Source: Arabidopsis thaliana (Eukaryota; Streptophyta; Magnoliopsida; Brassicales; Brassicaceae). From it: a DNA stretch of 64,000 nucleotides. Below the pieces are notes generated by a model. The model worked only from the letters and a program-made list of their open reading frames with translations, ran no database searches and was not told the DNA's origin. Where the stretch lies: the NCBI RefSeq assembly GCF_000001735.4, contig NC_003071.7, positions 14,855,443 through 14,919,442 of the forward strand. Reading direction: 5' to 3'. Position numbers and translations under genes: made by a program. Shown piece by piece: positions 61,456-64,000 of the stretch (position 1 is its first letter; each line of letters begins with the position of its first letter).

Positions 61456-63756
61456 CTAACCCAAACTCCTTTGAAGGCCTGTTATTGTAGATATCAGCAG
61501 ATCATCATCTCCTACAATCATACTCAGCGTCTTATAAAATTCCTTTCTCGACACCTTCTTCTCCTGCAAGAGCACACCGATTATGTTAATACAATATGAT
61601 AACCTTGACTATTGGTAAAAGACATGGTTTATATTATTTACCCTGAGTTCCTGGTAACCAGCAATTATCAAATCCATGTCTTTACGAGCAATTTTGCTCG
61701 AGATTGCTTTGAACAGCAGAGGGAAAGGCATTATAGGAGATCTGGGCCTTCTACTGCTGGAGCTATTCTTTTCGCTCCCTGAACCTCCATTTGATACCCT
61801 TCCTGGCTCCTGCTTCATACAAACAAGCAACATTACTCGTTTGTGTCCATATCAAATATTAACAATGACTGCTTGAAAATGAGAATCTGATCAGGTACAA
61901 TTCAACTTACATTTGAGGGAGAACCTTTGGGTCCTTCCAAGGTGAGTCCCGAACTCTCGTGCCTACTCTGAGTAGTAGGAAGAATATTCCCTGCACAAAC
62001 AAAACATGTCATCCCGTTTCGAATACTACAGAAAACAAATGTGATCATCGAAATACCCATATATATTAGCCATGGATATCTCACTGGACCCTTGGGATGA
62101 TGAAGTATGTTTACCACCCCCAGAGGTCACAAGGTGATGTGGATCCTTTTCTAACTTATAGAGGAAGATTTCAGGATCCAAATAGCTGATCTTCAGTAAG
62201 ATCTATATGCTGTCTCCCATTCAATGCGTCATCAGTTGATTTTTATGGAAATTACAGGAGAAATAACAAATGGTAATCACCTTCAGCATTGGGGATAGAC
62301 AGCTTGAAGCTAACTACAAATTCTGGGTAAATGTGAGTGTTCATATTCATGTTCCAGATAAGGTAATGCTTTGGACTCTCAACATCATCAACCCCATTAT
62401 CATACTCTTCTCCACCAGTAAAGTACTGCGTGTTATCACCACGAAGAGGCTCCATATTCCCCATTATTACGCGGCACAAAACCATGTGCCGCACACCATT
62501 ATCGTCAATATCACAGTATCTAGCACTGTAAACAATATCTTTCACATGTGCTTAGATAAAACCATAAAACAAATGAACTATAAAGTGAAACAAAAATAGC
62601 ATAAGGCAGGCTAAATGAGAGAGGAACTGGCATAGAGGGCGAATAAAAACCTGAAATAAGGGCAGTTTGCAGCGTGAACCCCAACACCATACATAGACTT
62701 TTTAATGAATGCTCCACCCACTCCAAGTCCATGCATCATCACGGCAGATAACACTTCCTTCTTCGCAGGAACCCATGCATATCTAATGTTTGCATCTCCT
62801 CGGTGTTTCTTAGTGATGTCAGCTTGCTTCTGGAAAAGAGATAGACGAGCCTTTGCAATCTCGCTTGAAAACTGATACACATCAAGCGACTCTACATGCC
62901 CTAGAGTGGCAGCACCCAAAGCAAACATTTGTTTGACAGCATCTTTATCAAGCTCCTCCTCAGCAGGCTTGACACCAGAGAACCGATCAGTTTCTGTTTT
63001 GTCCCATTTCTCAACAGCATCATCAAGCTCACGGCTGCAGCTATCCTCTGATGCCTCGTCATTTGGCCCATTTGAGGATCTCTGAACAGCTTGAAAATCA
63101 TCCATATTGTCACCAGACTCGTCAGTGACCACATTCAAATTCAGCCTCGGTAACTCCCCACTATTTACATCAATTTCAATGTGCAGCTTGATCTCACGTT
63201 GATCATGTTGTTCCGGATCTTCCCCACGGATATGATGGCAGCCGTCCCTTTCGAGGGTGTCAAAAGTTTCAGGGAAAAAGCATTTGCCAGCAATATCAAT
63301 CCAAGCAAGCTGGGTTTTTACACCTGTTTCCAAGTCTAGTCGATACATGTGCAAGAAATCCAGGAGAAAATGGCGACCGCACCAATTGAACTCAATTGTA
63401 GCTCTCTTTGCTTCAAGATCATTCCTGATGTCGCATAGAATATGATCAGGCAAATCAATCCATTCACCATTCTCATGGAACATTACACGTTTTGGCACTC
63501 CTGTCTTCTTATAATAAGAGAAGTATCTGACCAAAGACTTCTCAACATGATTCTCAGAAACAATAACTTTGTTTTCACCATCCAAATTTCTCCTTTTCTC
63601 AAGCTTCTGGGTGGAACTGTTGGGTGAAAGCACCCATTGCAGCTTTGCATATGACCTTCCAGAATCATAAGGAGTATAGTTCCCTGGATGCTTTCTCTTC
63701 TTCCCAAGACCATCTTTATAACTACTATCCGATACCTTGACGATTTTGGCTTCCAT
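61456..63756 (-). CDS. SRO1: SIMILAR TO RCD ONE 1 (WWE-PARP-like-RST protein)
   Basis: Minus-strand gene of about five coding exons, ATG 63756 to TAG 61456-61458. Order: a basic N-terminus (KKRKHPGNY; nuclear signal), a WWE domain in about residues 75-150 (YFSYYKKTGVPKRVMFHENG, ATIEFNWCGRHFLLDFLHM), an acidic linker, a PARP-like domain from about residue 270 (VKQMFALGAATLG, ANIRYAWVPAKKEVLSAVMM, MHGLGVGGAFIKKSMYGVGV; second exon SARYCDIDDNGVRHMVLCRV), and a C-terminal RST domain (PFPLLFKAISSKIARKDMDL, EFYKTLSMIVGDDDLLIST). SRO1 (At2g35510) and its paralogue RCD1 on chromosome 1 bind many transcription factors through RST and act in oxidative-stress signalling and development. The PARP-like part lacks the classical H-Y-E triad in this family. 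A 5' UTR intron (donor near 63847 on the minus strand) is likely. Confidence 0.95.
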
Positions 63757-64000
63757 TTTTCTCTACTAACAACACTAAACCTATAACCTTGAATATAAAG
63801 TCAACTAACACACCGAACTGTCTAGCAGTACTAAGGATGGGAACTCACCAACAGCTTCGAAAAAAACTGCAAGAAGAAAGGTGTGCATCAGATATGAAAA
63901 AAGTGCAGTGACTGTATATAAAATAAAAATGAAAAGACTCTCATCATGCAATAACCTACTTAACAAAAAGACACTGCTATAAACACCAACAGAAAGCAAC
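63757..64000 (-). other. 5' leader of SRO1 with UTR intron; window edge
   Basis: A minus-strand GT donor (gttggtgagttcc read backwards at about 63838-63850) suggests a 5' UTR intron whose acceptor lies shortly before the ATG at 63756. The promoter is outside the window. The small ORF here is not supported. Confidence 0.4.

Overview
The window is plant nuclear DNA, almost certainly Arabidopsis thaliana or a very close relative. Genes have short GT-AG introns and AT-rich spacers. Many predicted proteins match Arabidopsis proteins that I recognise, and several match the remembered length exactly (EYA 307 aa, GDC H-protein 165 aa, PLL1 783 aa, peroxidase 20 336 aa, AHL21 285 aa). The gene order fits the chromosome 2 stretch from about At2g35270 to At2g35510. 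These identities come from memory, not from a search. Exon limits were read from splice sites and reading phase.

Layout. 1.5-2.4 kb: AHL21/GIANT KILLER (+). 3.3 kb: a Helitron-type end. 4.1-4.8 kb: F-box gene whose tail is out of frame (-). 6.2 kb: SAUR-like (-). 7.6-8.1 kb: LEA18 with an ABRE cluster (-). 9.5-11 kb: two-B3 REM protein (+). 11.6-12.9 kb: EYA phosphatase (-). 13.8-16.2 kb: MIP1 RING protein (+). 17.3-24.2 kb: MEE29 DEAH helicase (+). 24.8-25.1 kb: orphan ORF on a tandem repeat. 25.9-28.7 kb: PLL1 (-). 28.7-33.9 kb: gene-free AT-rich region with a ~280-bp tandem triplication and a CACTA-like scrap. 33.9-35.4 kb: ubiquitin-like/SAYSvFN protein (-). 35.8-36.6 kb: GDC H-protein (+). 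37.2-38.5 kb: peroxidase 20 (+). 38.9-39.7 kb: a cluster of four box C/D snoRNAs (-). 40.1-42.1 kb: PRS1 (-). 42.9-44.1 kb: two-RRM chloroplast protein (+). 44.3-45.0 kb: ATL RING-H2 (-). 45.6-46.8 kb: CCCH zinc finger (-). 47.8-49.9 kb: amidohydrolase (-). 50.3-51.1 kb: NHL12 (+). 51.2-52.3 kb: Mutator-like non-autonomous element. 53.6-54.3 kb and 55.1-56.3 kb: two unknown small membrane proteins. 56.9-58.4 kb: fibrillin (-). 58.6-60.5 kb: shikimate kinase-like 2 (+). 60.6-61.2 kb: GC-rich direct repeats. 61.5-63.8 kb: SRO1 (-).

There is no operon-like organisation; neighbours are mostly functionally unrelated. Two head-to-head pairs (EYA/MIP1 and fibrillin/SKL2) share short spacers with GGCCCA/TGGGCC elements. 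Several genes (MIP1, MEE29, GDC-H, PRS1, CCCH, NHL, SRO1) have relatives in the same order on Arabidopsis chromosome 1, the signature of the last whole-genome duplication (from memory).

The least ordinary signal is the snoRNA cluster. Four minus-strand units lie within 590 bp. Each has a terminal stem, boxes C/D and D', and a 12-13-nt antisense match to 18S or 25S rRNA placed directly next to a D or D' box. A TATA box and a telo-box lie upstream.
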